Below are positions 16,850-25,875 of a stretch of DNA of 64,000 bases, piece by piece. The notes beneath the pieces were generated by a model. The model saw only the letters and a list, made by a program, of their open reading frames with translations. It was not told the origin of the DNA and searched no databases. This DNA is from Chelativorans sp. YIM 93263 (GTDB lineage: Bacteria > Pseudomonadota > Alphaproteobacteria > Rhizobiales > Rhizobiaceae). The stretch spans positions 186,001 through 250,000 of the forward strand of contig NZ_JAKCWP010000005.1 in NCBI RefSeq assembly GCF_028767125.1. Direction: 5' to 3'. Made by a program: the position numbers and the translations under genes. Position 1 is the stretch's first letter, and each line of letters starts with the position of its first letter.

Positions 16850-17946
16850 TGCAGGCCAACCGCGATCTCGTCGTCGCCGGAAATGAACTGAAGCACCCGC
16901 TGCCGTGCTTCCGAATCCGTAAACTGCTCGGGAGGGGACTTCATGAAGTAACTGGACGGACCGACCAGCGCTCCGCCCTCGCCGCGATCCATCGCCAGCT
17001 TGGCGCACCGGACCGCGTCGATGACAACGCCGGCGCTATTGGGTGAGTCCCAGACCTCGAGCTTCAATTCGGCATTGACCGGAACACCGCCGAACGTGGT
17101 TCCTTCCATACGGATATAGGCCCACTTGCGATCGGTCAGCCATGGCACATAGTCGCTCGGCCCGACGTGAATATTGCCGGCCTCCATGGGAACGCCGAGC
17201 TGGCTTGTGACGGCCTGGGTCTTGGAGACCTTTTTCGATTCCAGCCTCTCGCGCTCCAGCATATTCTCGAAATCGGTGTTGCCGCCGAAATTCAGCTGAT
17301 AGGTGCGATCCAGCCTGATGCCGCGCTCGCGGAATAGGTTCGTCAGAACCCTGTGAACGATCGTAGCGCCGAGTTGGCTCTTGATATCGTCGCCGATGAT
17401 CGGAAGGTTGCGGTCCTCGAATTTCTTGCGCCACTCGGGGCGTGACGCAATGAACACCGGCATGCAATTGACGAATGCGCATCCGGCCTTCAGCGCCTCG
17501 CCGGCATACCACAACGCGGCCTTTTCCGAACCGACCGGCAAATACGAGACGAGAACATCCGTCTCCGTCCGGTCAAGCACATCCGCGACATCGACCACCG
17601 GCTCTTCGGATTCCTCGATCTCTTCGCGCAGATAGCTGCCGATTCCGTCAAGAGTCGGCCCTCGTTGAACGGGTACGCCCGTTGGTTCCACCTCTGCGAA
17701 GCGGAAAGTGTTGTTTGGAGGAGCAAAGACCGCCTCGGCGACATCGCGCCCGACCTTGGATGCGTTCACATCGAAAGCCGAGCTTATGGTGACGTCGTCA
17801 ATCGCGTACCCACCGATCTCGGCGTTCATAATGCCTGGGATCGGGTTGTTGGACTTAACACCGCGATAGTAGTTCAGCCCCTGGACGAAGGAGGACGCGC
17901 AATTGCCAACTCCGACAATACCTACACGAACAGTATCATTATGCAT
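16846..17946 (-). CDS. ino1: myo-Inositol-1-phosphate synthase (prokaryotic type)
   Basis: NAD-dependent isomerase converting glucose-6-phosphate to inositol-3(1)-phosphate. 366 residues from the ATG at 17946. The Rossmann loop is [19 protein letters not shown] near 6-24. The catalytic region contains [17 protein letters not shown], then [12 protein letters not shown] and SKTQAV, as in the short archaeal/actinobacterial enzymes. It is rarely expected in rhizobia outside dedicated inositol-lipid or inositol-glycan pathways. It is followed by an overlapping phosphatase gene. Upstream are 161 bases without a gene, so a promoter internal to the operon is possible. Confidence 0.93.
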   Translation of the reverse strand: MHNDTVRVGIVGVGNCASSFVQGLNYYRGVKSNNPIPGIMNAEIGGYAIDDVTISSAFDVNASKVGRDVAEAVFAPPNNTFRFAEVEPTGVPVQRGPTLDGIGSYLREEIEESEEPVVDVADVLDRTETDVLVSYLPVGSEKAALWYAGEALKAGCAFVNCMPVFIASRPEWRKKFEDRNLPIIGDDIKSQLGATIVHRVLTNLFRERGIRLDRTYQLNFGGNTDFENMLERERLESKKVSKTQAVTSQLGVPMEAGNIHVGPSDYVPWLTDRKWAYIRMEGTTFGGVPVNAELKLEVWDSPNSAGVVIDAVRCAKLAMDRGEGGALVGPSSYFMKSPPEQFTDSEARQRVLQFISGDDEIAVGLQ

Positions 17947-18107
17947 ATTTCGTCTCCGCTTTGCGGAAGCGCAGTTGTCGCCATTTGCCGGCCAATGTCC
18001 CTGACAGCCGGACTTCCAGCTCTCGTTCAAACCCTAGCTGGCTGATTTTGTTCCAGAGTTGCTGTTCACCGATGGAACGGGCGACTCGGGGCGGAGTAGA
18101 TAATGAG

Positions 18108-18581
18108 CTACAAACCGTTGAGTTCCTTGGTCATGACGCGGCGACCGTGTTCATCCCAGCCGATCGGTCGCCAACCGCGATTCCGGTAAAAGGAGGACGC
18201 TCGGTCATTATCCGCGTCCACCTTGAGCTGGGCACTGTGGAAGCCGCGGTGCCGGGCAACGCGCTCCGCCGCATGCATCATCTGCCGCCCGATACCAGCC
18301 CCTTGGAGAGGAAAGAACGTTCGGATTGCCCACAACACCGCCACTTGCTCGGCACGCTTCCGAGCAAAATCGATCCATACCTGTGCGATGGGGAAATCGG
18401 CCGAAACAGCGAGAAGCATGAGCGCTTCGCCGCGTTGCTGCATCTCGAACGTCTCACGAATGATATGGCGGTCAGGTCTATAAAGGCCCATCCACTCCAG
18501 CGCGGGAAGGTCCTCCTTTTGGCATGGCCGAATCTTTGCCCGGATCGTCGCCTCTATTCTGCCGAGTTCCGGTCCATGCAT
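18108..18581 (-). CDS. GNAT-family N-acetyltransferase
   Basis: 157-residue GNAT protein. The acetyl-CoA loop is recognisable as PLQGAGIGRQMMHAAE near 93-107, followed by LKVDADNDRASSFYRNRGW, the typical final strand and helix. It lies between the CelD-like gene and ino1 on the operon strand, 177 bases after the former. In a mycothiol-like scheme it would be the MshD-type acetyltransferase, but sequence alone does not give the acceptor. Start assigned at ATG 18581; an in-frame stop lies about 70 bases upstream. Confidence 0.82.
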   Translation of the reverse strand: MHGPELGRIEATIRAKIRPCQKEDLPALEWMGLYRPDRHIIRETFEMQQRGEALMLLAVSADFPIAQVWIDFARKRAEQVAVLWAIRTFFPLQGAGIGRQMMHAAERVARHRGFHSAQLKVDADNDRASSFYRNRGWRPIGWDEHGRRVMTKELNGL

Positions 18582-18758
18582 GATGCCGCTTTCACGCAGT
18601 CGAGCCCGACCCGCCGATGAAGGAATGGCCTGAGTGTAGCCCGATACTCAGCGGTGCGTTCGCTCGCGGGGCGCCCGTAGTGGGACCAGGGGATATAGCG
18701 GGCTCGAAGCCGCGAGACGAGAGATCCCCGATTGTCCACCGAATCCCGATCCCGGCCA

Positions 18759-19694
18759 TCACGCAACCCTTTGCATGGAAGGAGCTAGTTTGCGGGCGAA
18801 TGTCGACTCGTCGACAGCACCCCAGCGGTATTTGTAAGACTCGTGCCCACGCAGGAAATCGAAGCTCTCTAGACCAGCGCGTTCGCAGTCTTCGATCGCG
18901 TGGCTGACAAGCACCGTCCCGAGCCCCAGCTTTGCGTACTCCGGATCGAAACCGCCAATATAATAATAGGCCTTGCGCTTGGCGGCCATGACAAAAAGAG
19001 CTGCGATGGGACGACCGGCCATTCGCGACACAAAAAGGCGCAAGATTCCTACGCGCTCCAGAGAAATGGCGGCACTCTGCTGCCAGGAACGGAAGCGCTC
19101 ATCCGCGAAGACTCCGCTCTCTCCGCGGTCGTTCCAGCGGCGAGTGTGCAACTCGGCAAGCTGGCCCACCATCTCGGCACCAGCCTGCTCCGGTTCGCTC
19201 ACCCCGGCACGGATTGCGCGCCTCCGGTAGTAGCGGACATTCTGGTTCATCTTGGCACTTGGCCGCGCCGGCAAAGGAAGAACGGCGCAGTTTTCCGAAT
19301 AACCGGACCGCTCCTGCCATCCATCCGGTGCAGAAGCCTGCCGAAGCGGGGAGTCTGCCGGAAGCTGAAAGAGATCGAGCGGTTCGCCAAGCCCATTCAC
19401 GGCCCATTGAACCGCTTTTCGATCCAGAGCCGGATCGAACAAGCCATCGAGCCGGTCGGAAGGACCAGCCCCCCAAAGAAGCAGGCGGCCATCCAGACGA
19501 TAGAAGGGAAGGAGCCCGACGAGCCGCTCCCCGTGCCAGAACGCGAGAACGACGCTCTCTCCATCATCGTAATGCCGCCGCCAGGGAAGAAGCCAGGCCG
19601 GACTTTGGAAAGGCGTGGCACATGGGTCCCGTCGCCAGAGGTCCCACCATGCTTCTTCCAGGCTGTCGGCTTGTTGCAGAAGCTCTATCCGCAT
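18759..19694 (-). CDS. CelD/BcsL-type acyltransferase (GNAT fold)
   Basis: 311-residue protein with the double-GNAT layout of the CelD/FemAB-like group. The N-terminal part has CATPFQSPAWLLPWRRHY near 27-44 and FWHGERLVGLLPFY. The C-terminal GNAT part has YYYIGGFDPEYAKLGLGTVLVSHAIEDC. The last residues, FDFLRGHESYKYRWGA, are a family hallmark. Members act in polysaccharide or glycolipid acylation. The start is uncertain: ATG 19694 is preferred, GTG 19748 has no ribosome site. It lies downstream of the methyltransferase gene and probably modifies the product of this operon. Confidence 0.83.
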   Translation of the reverse strand: MRIELLQQADSLEEAWWDLWRRDPCATPFQSPAWLLPWRRHYDDGESVVLAFWHGERLVGLLPFYRLDGRLLLWGAGPSDRLDGLFDPALDRKAVQWAVNGLGEPLDLFQLPADSPLRQASAPDGWQERSGYSENCAVLPLPARPSAKMNQNVRYYRRRAIRAGVSEPEQAGAEMVGQLAELHTRRWNDRGESGVFADERFRSWQQSAAISLERVGILRLFVSRMAGRPIAALFVMAAKRKAYYYIGGFDPEYAKLGLGTVLVSHAIEDCERAGLESFDFLRGHESYKYRWGAVDESTFARKLAPSMQRVA

Positions 19695-19784
19695 TGCCTG
19701 GACGGTGTCCCTGCTAATCTTGTTCGCAAGAGCCCTCACAACCGTCACAGTGGCAAATTGTTCGCCGTGAGGCGCTGGGAAAAG

Positions 19785-20552
19785 CTATCGACGCTCAGGC
19801 CCGGCTATCAATGGCGGAGGATCCGAAAACGCCGGCCGTTCGCCCTTCCGGCAAAGATAAACTTCCAGTTCCGGATGCGCCTCGATTTCGAAACCGCTGC
19901 TGCGCAGCATGGCCTCGACTGCACCCCTGTTCGGGAAGAACCAGTTCGTCGGGTCCCTGGAATAGCTGTGTTCGATAAAATGCAGCTTGGGAAAATCAGG
20001 GTCGTCGAAAATCTCGGTTTCCGAAAACGGATGCTCGTGCGCCACGTCCGCCGGTTGGTCGGATCCACGCTGAAGGCACTGAAACAAAAGCTGGTCGCGG
20101 GCGGCGTGCTCATAGATCAGGTCCAACGCCAGCAGGGGATGGCGAAGATGATAAAGCACGCCCATAAAGAGGACGAGATCGAACGCCTCGCCAAGCTGAC
20201 CCACATCGTACACCGACATCTGGTGCAGCTCCAACGGAGTGCCGGCCTGCTCTGCCGCGAACGACGCCTGGCGGAGATAGTGAGGATCCGTATCGATCCC
20301 GACCACACGGCCGGCGTTCCGCCGCTTCATCTCTATGGCATAAAAGCCGGCATTGCAGCCGATATCGAGGACCGAGCGCCCCTCGAGATCGTCGGGGACG
20401 ACACTTGAGAAATGCTCCCACTTACAGGCGGGATAATCACCCAGGAAGTGATCCGGGGCGGTTTGCACACCACCAATTCTCATATTCTGAAACCAGGGGC
20501 CTAGCTCGGCAATGCGCTTGGCAATGTCATCCGACTGAAGATTAGTATCCAT
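19785..20552 (-). CDS. SAM-dependent methyltransferase (TIGR04290/CmoB-like family)
   Basis: 255 residues from the ATG at 20552. The SAM-binding motif I is VLDIGCNAGFYAIEM near 58-72, motif post-I VGIDTDPHYLRQA near 79-91, and there is FDLVLFMGVLYHLRHPLLALD near 123-143. The N-terminal GPWFQNMRIGGVQTAPDH matches the group annotated TIGR04290 (relatives of tRNA methyltransferase CmoB), which as I recall is often found next to glycosyltransferase clusters. It is first of the ten-gene operon. The substrate, perhaps a sugar or a lipid head group, is not known. Confidence 0.87.
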   Translation of the reverse strand: MDTNLQSDDIAKRIAELGPWFQNMRIGGVQTAPDHFLGDYPACKWEHFSSVVPDDLEGRSVLDIGCNAGFYAIEMKRRNAGRVVGIDTDPHYLRQASFAAEQAGTPLELHQMSVYDVGQLGEAFDLVLFMGVLYHLRHPLLALDLIYEHAARDQLLFQCLQRGSDQPADVAHEHPFSETEIFDDPDFPKLHFIEHSYSRDPTNWFFPNRGAVEAMLRSSGFEIEAHPELEVYLCRKGERPAFSDPPPLIAGPERR

Positions 20553-20802
20553 GTCATTCCGTCTATCTCGTGGCCGACCAAACCCTCCAACGTTTGCGTC
20601 CATTCCAAACGTCCCGGAAATAACCGAAGGGATGGCAGCCGCTGCTACACTCCACGATTGCCGGAAGGGAACGGTGCGGCGGGACCGAATGTTCCTTTTG
20701 CGGGTGAACAGAGCGCATCGCGCGCTTTGCAGGCGTCAGCAAAAGTTTTAAACAGGGCCGTCTTCCGTAGGCTCCACGGTTCGAAAATCTATCGAGGAAA
20801 CC

Positions 20803-21921
20803 ATGACCAACACACCACCCTACCGCGCCGACCATGTCGGCTCCCTTCTGCGTCCCGTTGCGGTCAAGGAAGCGCGCAAGAAGTTCTACGAGGACAAATC
20901 GATCTCGGCTGAGGAACTCAGGAACGTTGAGGACGCCGCCGTCACCGATATCGTAAAGATGCAGCAGAATATCGGGCTCAACGTCGTTACCGATGGTGAA
21001 CTGCGCCGCTCGTTCTGGCACTTCGACTTTATGGGTGGCCTTACCGGCCTCGAACTGGAGGAGCGCGAGGGACAAACGGGCCTGCAGTTCCAGGGCGCGA
21101 ACGTGCGTCCGGTTTTTCCCACGATCAAGGAAAAGCTCGATTTCCCGGACAACCACCCGATGCTGGACCACTTCAAGTATGTCGCATCGGTGACCAAGGT
21201 CACGCCGAAAATATCGATTCCCGGCCCGAGTGCCTGCCATTTCCGCGTTGCAAAGGAAGACATTCACCCGAAGGAATATAAGGATCCGGAAGCGCTCTTC
21301 GCCGCCATCAGCCGAACCTACGCCAAGGCGGTCGAGAAGTTTTACGAGGCGGGTTGCCGCTATCTGCAGATGGACGACATCTTCTTCGCCTATCTCTGTG
21401 ATCCGAAAATCCGCGAGCAGAAGAAGGCGGCCGGCGAAGATCCCGACTGGCTGATCGACCAGTATGCAAAGATGATGCACGATGCGATCAAGGACCGGCC
21501 GGAGGACATGCTGATTGGCATGCATATGTGCCGCGGCAACTTCAAATCCACGTGGGTAGCCGAGGGTGCCTACGATCCGGCGGCGGACGCCGTGTTCAAC
21601 AAAACGGGCGTCGATATCTACTTCATGGAGTACGACACCAACCGCGCCGGAGGGTTGGAACCGCTCCGCCTCCTGCCGAAGGGCAAGAAGCGCGTGCTGC
21701 CGGGTTTCATTACCACCAAGGTTCCCGCACTTGAGCCCTTGGACGACCTGAAGCGCAAATTTGACCTCGCCGGCAAATATGCCGATCTGGATCAACTCGG
21801 GATCGCGCCGCAATGCGGCTTTGCCTCCACCGAAGAAGGCAATGACATCACCGAAGATGACCAGAAACGGAAGCTCGAGCTCGTGGTGAAAACAGCCGAA
21901 GCGATCTGGGGCGAAGTGTAA
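20803..21921 (+). CDS. MetE-like (cobalamin-independent methionine synthase C-terminal domain) methyltransferase
   Basis: 372 residues, equal to only the catalytic C-terminal half of MetE. The zinc-site residues are visible: His241 and Cys243 in MHMCRGN, Glu276 in MEYDTN and Cys338 in PQCGF. The N-terminal folate-binding half of MetE is absent. Such short enzymes may take methyl groups from substrates other than methyl-THF-polyglutamate, or need a partner. AGGAAACC precedes the ATG. It is transcribed away from the glycan operon, with 250 bases between in which I found no recognisable riboswitch. Confidence 0.85.
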   Translation: MTNTPPYRADHVGSLLRPVAVKEARKKFYEDKSISAEELRNVEDAAVTDIVKMQQNIGLNVVTDGELRRSFWHFDFMGGLTGLELEEREGQTGLQFQGANVRPVFPTIKEKLDFPDNHPMLDHFKYVASVTKVTPKISIPGPSACHFRVAKEDIHPKEYKDPEALFAAISRTYAKAVEKFYEAGCRYLQMDDIFFAYLCDPKIREQKKAAGEDPDWLIDQYAKMMHDAIKDRPEDMLIGMHMCRGNFKSTWVAEGAYDPAADAVFNKTGVDIYFMEYDTNRAGGLEPLRLLPKGKKRVLPGFITTKVPALEPLDDLKRKFDLAGKYADLDQLGIAPQCGFASTEEGNDITEDDQKRKLELVVKTAEAIWGEV

Positions 21922-21986
21922 TACGAGGAAGTTGCACTAATTCTGCAGCTGCGATCCGGCCTTTTTAATACTCGACGTCTCTTGCT

Positions 21987-22012
21987 CCCCTCTGTCCGGC
22001 AGGTCAGAGGGG
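21987..22012. terminator. Hairpin between convergent metE-like and araC genes
   Basis: Perfect 8-base stem CCCCTCTG / CAGAGGGG with a 10-base loop, placed 65 bases after the MetE-like stop and 25 bases from the AraC stop. It could end transcripts from both sides. It lacks a T-run on the plus strand, so efficiency is uncertain. Confidence 0.45.
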
Positions 22013-22036
22013 GGCGGGCGCGGCGGTAAAACGCAA

Positions 22037-22828
22037 CTATCGAACGGGTCCGAGCCATCGCCGCGGCGAGTTGCCTGTCATGCGTTTGAACATGGTCGCG
22101 AACGCCGCGACGCTTTCGTAGCCGAGCTCCAGCGCCACGCTCGTCACCGGTTCTCCTTCCGCCAGGCGTGGCAGCGCCGCAAACAGACAGGCCTGCTGCC
22201 GCCATGTGGAAAGGCCCAGGCCCGTCTCCCGCTGAAAAGCCCGCGTGAAGGTTCGGCGGCTCATGCCCGCCGCCCGAGCCCATTCGTCTATCGTTGTGCG
22301 CGCGGAAGGCCGGCTGACGAACTGGCGGCACAGACGCGCGAGTTTCTCGTCCGCGGGAAAAGGCAGCGCAAGCGGCCGCTCCGGCAGGTTGGAGATTTCG
22401 TGGATGAGAAGCTCGAATACCAGCTCCGCACGCCTGGTCCGCTGCGGGGGTGCCGGCAGGCCAACAGCTTCCACTATGAGGCTTCGCCCCAGATCCGTCA
22501 TAGAGAACACGCGCTGATCCTGCGGCAGGGAATCCAACGCGCGGGGCTGAACATAGACGGAGCCCATTCGAACGTCTCCCATCATCTCCACCGCATGATC
22601 GGTGGCAGCGGGTAGCCAAATCGCGTGCTCGGGCGGAACCATCCAGCGGCCCCTGTCAGTACTGATCATCACGACACCGGACAATGCGTAAAGCAACTGC
22701 GAGCGGCTGTGCCGATGCGGGGGAATGGCGTGGCCATCCGGATAATCTTGCGAGAGGGCCAGCACAGTGCCCTCCTGCTCTTCCAGCTGAGTCAGACGCT
22801 TCTGGTGATGATCGTCGCCGTCTCGCAC
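22037..22828 (-). CDS. AraC-family regulator with cupin sensor domain
   Basis: 263 residues. The N-terminal cupin (about 25-110) carries HAIPPHRHSRSQLLYALSG. The C-terminal double helix-turn-helix has IDEWARAAGMSRRTFTRAFQ near 170-190 and SVALELGYESVAAFATMFKRMTGNSP near 228-253. It is divergent from the MFS exporter gene, with about 100 bases between. Cupin-AraC proteins placed this way usually control the neighbouring efflux gene, so a role as activator or repressor of that gene is likely. Ligand unknown. Confidence 0.88.
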   Translation of the reverse strand: MRDGDDHHQKRLTQLEEQEGTVLALSQDYPDGHAIPPHRHSRSQLLYALSGVVMISTDRGRWMVPPEHAIWLPAATDHAVEMMGDVRMGSVYVQPRALDSLPQDQRVFSMTDLGRSLIVEAVGLPAPPQRTRRAELVFELLIHEISNLPERPLALPFPADEKLARLCRQFVSRPSARTTIDEWARAAGMSRRTFTRAFQRETGLGLSTWRQQACLFAALPRLAEGEPVTSVALELGYESVAAFATMFKRMTGNSPRRWLGPVR

Positions 22829-22930
22829 ATCTGTGGCCCACTCGAGAAACTTTTAGACCAAACCACGAAAGAAGATCGCGAGCAACAGGCGTAAAAGGTT
22901 GCATCGACAAGCAAGACAAATGAGGCGGAA

Positions 22931-24190
22931 TTGACTGGCGCTGCTGCAACGGATCGGAAGTTTTCGGGCGAGATTACCGTCTACGCCGTGATTCTGGCGA
23001 TAAGCTTTTCTCACCTGATCAATGACGTGATGCAGTCCCTGCTGGCTGCGCTCTATCCCATGCTGAAGGAAGAGTATCGCCTGGACTTCTGGCAGATTGG
23101 CCTGTTGACCATGGCGTTCCAGGTCACAGCATCGCTGCTGCAGCCGCTGATCGGCATGTACACGGACAAGCGCGCGATGCCGTACTCACTGCCCGTCGGC
23201 ATGGGCTCGACGCTGGCAGGTCTGGTCCTGCTGGCCTTTGCGACCCAATATGCATTTCTCGTCCTCGGCGCTACATTGATCGGCTTCGGATCTGCCGTAT
23301 TTCACCCCGAATCCTCGCGCGTTGCACGGTTGGCTTCGGGGGGCCGCTACGGGCTCGCCCAATCGCTCTTTCAGGTCGGAGGTAATGTCGGCACCGCCCT
23401 GGGGCCGCTCCTGGCAGCTTTCATTGTGGTACCGCGGGGACAGAGCAGCGTTGCCTGGTTCTCATTTGCGGCACTGATCGGGATGATCGTTCTAATACGG
23501 GTGAGCGGCTGGTACAGCCGGTATCGTGCGGCAAACGGCCATCGCGTAAGCACCCCCACCGTCTCAGCCCTGCCGCGGCGCACAGTCGCTGTAGCGCTTG
23601 CGGTGCTCGCAACGCTCACCTTCTCGAAGCACATCTACATGGCGAGCATAACCAGCTACTACACATTCTATGTGATCCACAAGTTCGGCGTATCGGTGCA
23701 GACGTCCCAGATCCTGCTTTTCGTCTTCCTCGGTGGGGCAGCCTTCGGAACTCTGGCAGGCGGACCACTCGGAGATCGGGTCGGGACAAAGACCGTCATC
23801 TGGTTTTCCATCCTCGGTGTGCTGCCCTTCACCCTCGCTCTACCCTACGCGGACTTTACCTGGACAATAGTGCTCTCGGGCGTCATCGGCATGGTTATGG
23901 CCTCCGCTTTCCCGGCCATCGTCGTATATGCTCAGGAGCTGGTGCCCGGTCGCGTCGGCATGGTCGCCGGTATTTTCTTCGGACTTGCGTTTGGAATGGC
24001 CGGGATCGCCGCGGCGGTTTTGGGCGTGATCGCTGACGCCAGGGGCATTGAGTTCGTCTACGTCACTTGCTCGTTTCTGCCCCTACTCGGGCTGCTGACG
24101 GTACTGCTTCCTACCATGCGAGGACATGCGGTTGAGCAAAGGAGCGCCGACGGCGAGTCCATTGCCAGCAAACCGCACAACATCCGATGA
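22931..24190 (+). CDS. MFS efflux protein, fosmidomycin-resistance (Fsr) type
   Basis: 419-residue major facilitator with twelve predicted spans. Signature stretches are SFSHLINDVMQSLLAALYPMLKEEYRLDFWQIGLLT near 25-60, AFHPE-like FGSAVFHPESSRVA near 122-135, and QSLFQVGGNVGTALGPL near 145-161, all typical of Fsr. TTG 22931 is the start, with GAGGCGG five bases before it. It probably exports a toxic small molecule; fosmidomycin itself is only the name of the archetype's substrate. Paired with the divergent AraC regulator. Confidence 0.87.
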   Translation: MTGAAATDRKFSGEITVYAVILAISFSHLINDVMQSLLAALYPMLKEEYRLDFWQIGLLTMAFQVTASLLQPLIGMYTDKRAMPYSLPVGMGSTLAGLVLLAFATQYAFLVLGATLIGFGSAVFHPESSRVARLASGGRYGLAQSLFQVGGNVGTALGPLLAAFIVVPRGQSSVAWFSFAALIGMIVLIRVSGWYSRYRAANGHRVSTPTVSALPRRTVAVALAVLATLTFSKHIYMASITSYYTFYVIHKFGVSVQTSQILLFVFLGGAAFGTLAGGPLGDRVGTKTVIWFSILGVLPFTLALPYADFTWTIVLSGVIGMVMASAFPAIVVYAQELVPGRVGMVAGIFFGLAFGMAGIAAAVLGVIADARGIEFVYVTCSFLPLLGLLTVLLPTMRGHAVEQRSADGESIASKPHNIR

Positions 24191-24391
24191 GGCATCACTG
24201 CCATGCCGGCTGGCCTTCATCAGAAGCATGGCGGAATCCGGCGTGATCCGTTCGACGCATGGAGCTCTCGGACTTGCCACGGCTTCTACTGACTTGGATG
24301 TTGAAGAGTGCTCTCACGCACGGCAGGGCCTTCATAACAGCGGGTGTCTGGCTCTTGTGCGGGGTACTTGCCTGACGCAGAGCAACAAGTG

Positions 24392-25129
24392 TCAAACACC
24401 TGTGCTCGTATGTACATTTTCGTCTCCGGCAACGCCAAGATGCTGATCCAAGATGGTCGTATCCGCCAGCAGAGAAGGACTGTCCCCTTCCCAAACAATT
24501 GCACCGCGATCCAGGATTACGGCCCGGTCGGTGAGCGGAAGGACTTTACGCGCCTTCTGCTCGATAATGATGGCGGACGTCCCCTCATCCGTGACGATCT
24601 TGTGCAAGACGCTTAGCAATTCGTCGACGATGACGGGCGCCAGACCCTCAAGCGGCTCATCGAGAAGCAGAAGCTTCGGGTTGATCATCAAGGCCCGCGC
24701 AATTGCCAGCATCTGCTGTTCGCCGCCGGAAAGATTGCTGCCGAGATTGCTCCGCCGCTCCTTCAGCCGCGGGAACATGGCGTAGGCGCGCTCAATCGTC
24801 CAGGGGCCGTGCCGGCGGATTGCCGTAAGATTTTCCTCCACCGTGAGCGAGCGAAAGACGTTGCGTTCCTGCGGTACCCAACCGATACCCGCCGCCGCGC
24901 GCCGTTCGGGCCGAACGCGGGTTATGTCCTTGCCCGCGAAACGAATGCTGCCGGCATGATATGTCGTCACCCCGGCAATGGTATCCACGAGCGTGGTCTT
25001 CCCCGTTCCATTGCGGCCAAGAAGTGCGAACGACTGCCCCTCGCCCAAAGTCAGGCTGATGTTGGAAAGCACCTGTGCCTCGCCATACCCGGCGACGAGA
25101 TTTTCAATGCTGAGGAGTTCTGCCGCCAT
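24392..25129 (-). CDS. livF: Branched-chain-type ABC transporter ATPase LivF
   Basis: 245-residue ATPase of a HAAT-family importer. Walker A LLGRNGTGKTTL near 37-48, signature NLSGGEQQMLAIARAL near 132-147, Walker B KLLLLDEPLEGLAP near 151-164 and the switch His region replaced by IIIEQKARKV as usual in LivF. It is the last gene of gntR-livK-livH-livM-livG-livF and overlaps livG by one base. About 200 bases without a gene separate it from the convergent MFS gene; I see nothing in them. Confidence 0.93.
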   Translation of the reverse strand: MAAELLSIENLVAGYGEAQVLSNISLTLGEGQSFALLGRNGTGKTTLVDTIAGVTTYHAGSIRFAGKDITRVRPERRAAAGIGWVPQERNVFRSLTVEENLTAIRRHGPWTIERAYAMFPRLKERRSNLGSNLSGGEQQMLAIARALMINPKLLLLDEPLEGLAPVIVDELLSVLHKIVTDEGTSAIIIEQKARKVLPLTDRAVILDRGAIVWEGDSPSLLADTTILDQHLGVAGDENVHTSTGV

Positions 25130-25875
25130 CAGGCGTCCTCCCCCAGATAAATAGCCTTGACGCGCGGGTCGGCAGAAACCTTGGTCACCGTACCTTCCGT
25201 AAACAACGCGCCGGACACCAGGACCGAGATCCGGTCGGCGAAGGAGAAAACGAGTTCCATATCGTGCTCGATAAGGATGACCGTAACGTCTTCCGGCAAG
25301 TCGCGCACGATGTTGAGAACCTCGTGACGCTCGTCCTCCGGAACGCCGGCAGCGGGCTCGTCCAGCAAAAGCACGCGCGGCTTGCTGGCGAAAGCGAGCG
25401 CAATCTCGAGCAATCTCTGACGCCCGTAGGGCAGCATGGACGTGCGCTCGTCCATGACGTCCGAAAGCTTGAAACGCTCAAGCAGTGCAGCCGCTTCGTC
25501 GACTGCTTCTCCATGTGCAACCAGGGGGCGCCAGGCGGAACCACCCAGTTCCTTACGCTCGTTTACGGCAAGCACCACCGATTCCAGCGGCGTGAATTCG
25601 CGGAAAAGCTGATTAACTTGAAACGTGCGCGCCAGACCGCGTTTCACCCTCTGTTCAACCGGCAGCCCAGTAATGTCCTCACCGTCCAGAAGGACGCTCC
25701 CGGAGGTGGGTTTCAAGGCGCCGGTGAAAAGGTTGATCAGCGTGGTCTTGCCGGCACCGTTCGGTCCGATCAGGGCGTGGCGAGCCCCCTGCTCCACCGA
25801 GAGTGAAACATCGTCAGCCGCCAGAAAGCCGCCAAAACGCTTCACCAGATGCCGGGTCTCAAGTGCGGCGGTCAC
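25129..25875 (-). CDS. livG: Branched-chain-type ABC transporter ATPase LivG
   Basis: 248-residue ATPase. Walker A LIGPNGAGKTTLINLF near 36-51, a long insertion after it typical of LivG (ARTFQVNQLFREFTPLESV), and Walker B RVLLLDEPAAGVP near 155-167 followed by ILIEHDMELVFSFADRI with the switch His. The usual signature LSYGxQR is MLPYGRQRLLEIALA here. It overlaps livM by four bases. With LivF it powers uptake of the organic nitrogen substrate bound by the LivK protein. Confidence 0.93.
   Translation of the reverse strand: MTAALETRHLVKRFGGFLAADDVSLSVEQGARHALIGPNGAGKTTLINLFTGALKPTSGSVLLDGEDITGLPVEQRVKRGLARTFQVNQLFREFTPLESVVLAVNERKELGGSAWRPLVAHGEAVDEAAALLERFKLSDVMDERTSMLPYGRQRLLEIALAFASKPRVLLLDEPAAGVPEDERHEVLNIVRDLPEDVTVILIEHDMELVFSFADRISVLVSGALFTEGTVTKVSADPRVKAIYLGEDA

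Noticed and set aside
18554-18766. 70-codon minus-strand frame between the CelD-like and GNAT genes
   Set aside because: It overlaps both neighbours slightly, which is suggestive, but starts at TTG without a clear ribosome site, is Arg-rich and matches nothing I know.
20604-20802. Possible SAM or cobalamin riboswitch ahead of the MetE-like gene
   Set aside because: I looked for the conserved cores of SAM-II, SAM/SAH and B12 elements by eye and found no convincing match. A covariance-model search would settle it.
20563-21813. 416-codon minus-strand open frame opposite the MetE-like gene
   Set aside because: It is antisense to a gene with clear zinc-site motifs; its translation has no family features. 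GC-rich codon bias produces such shadows.
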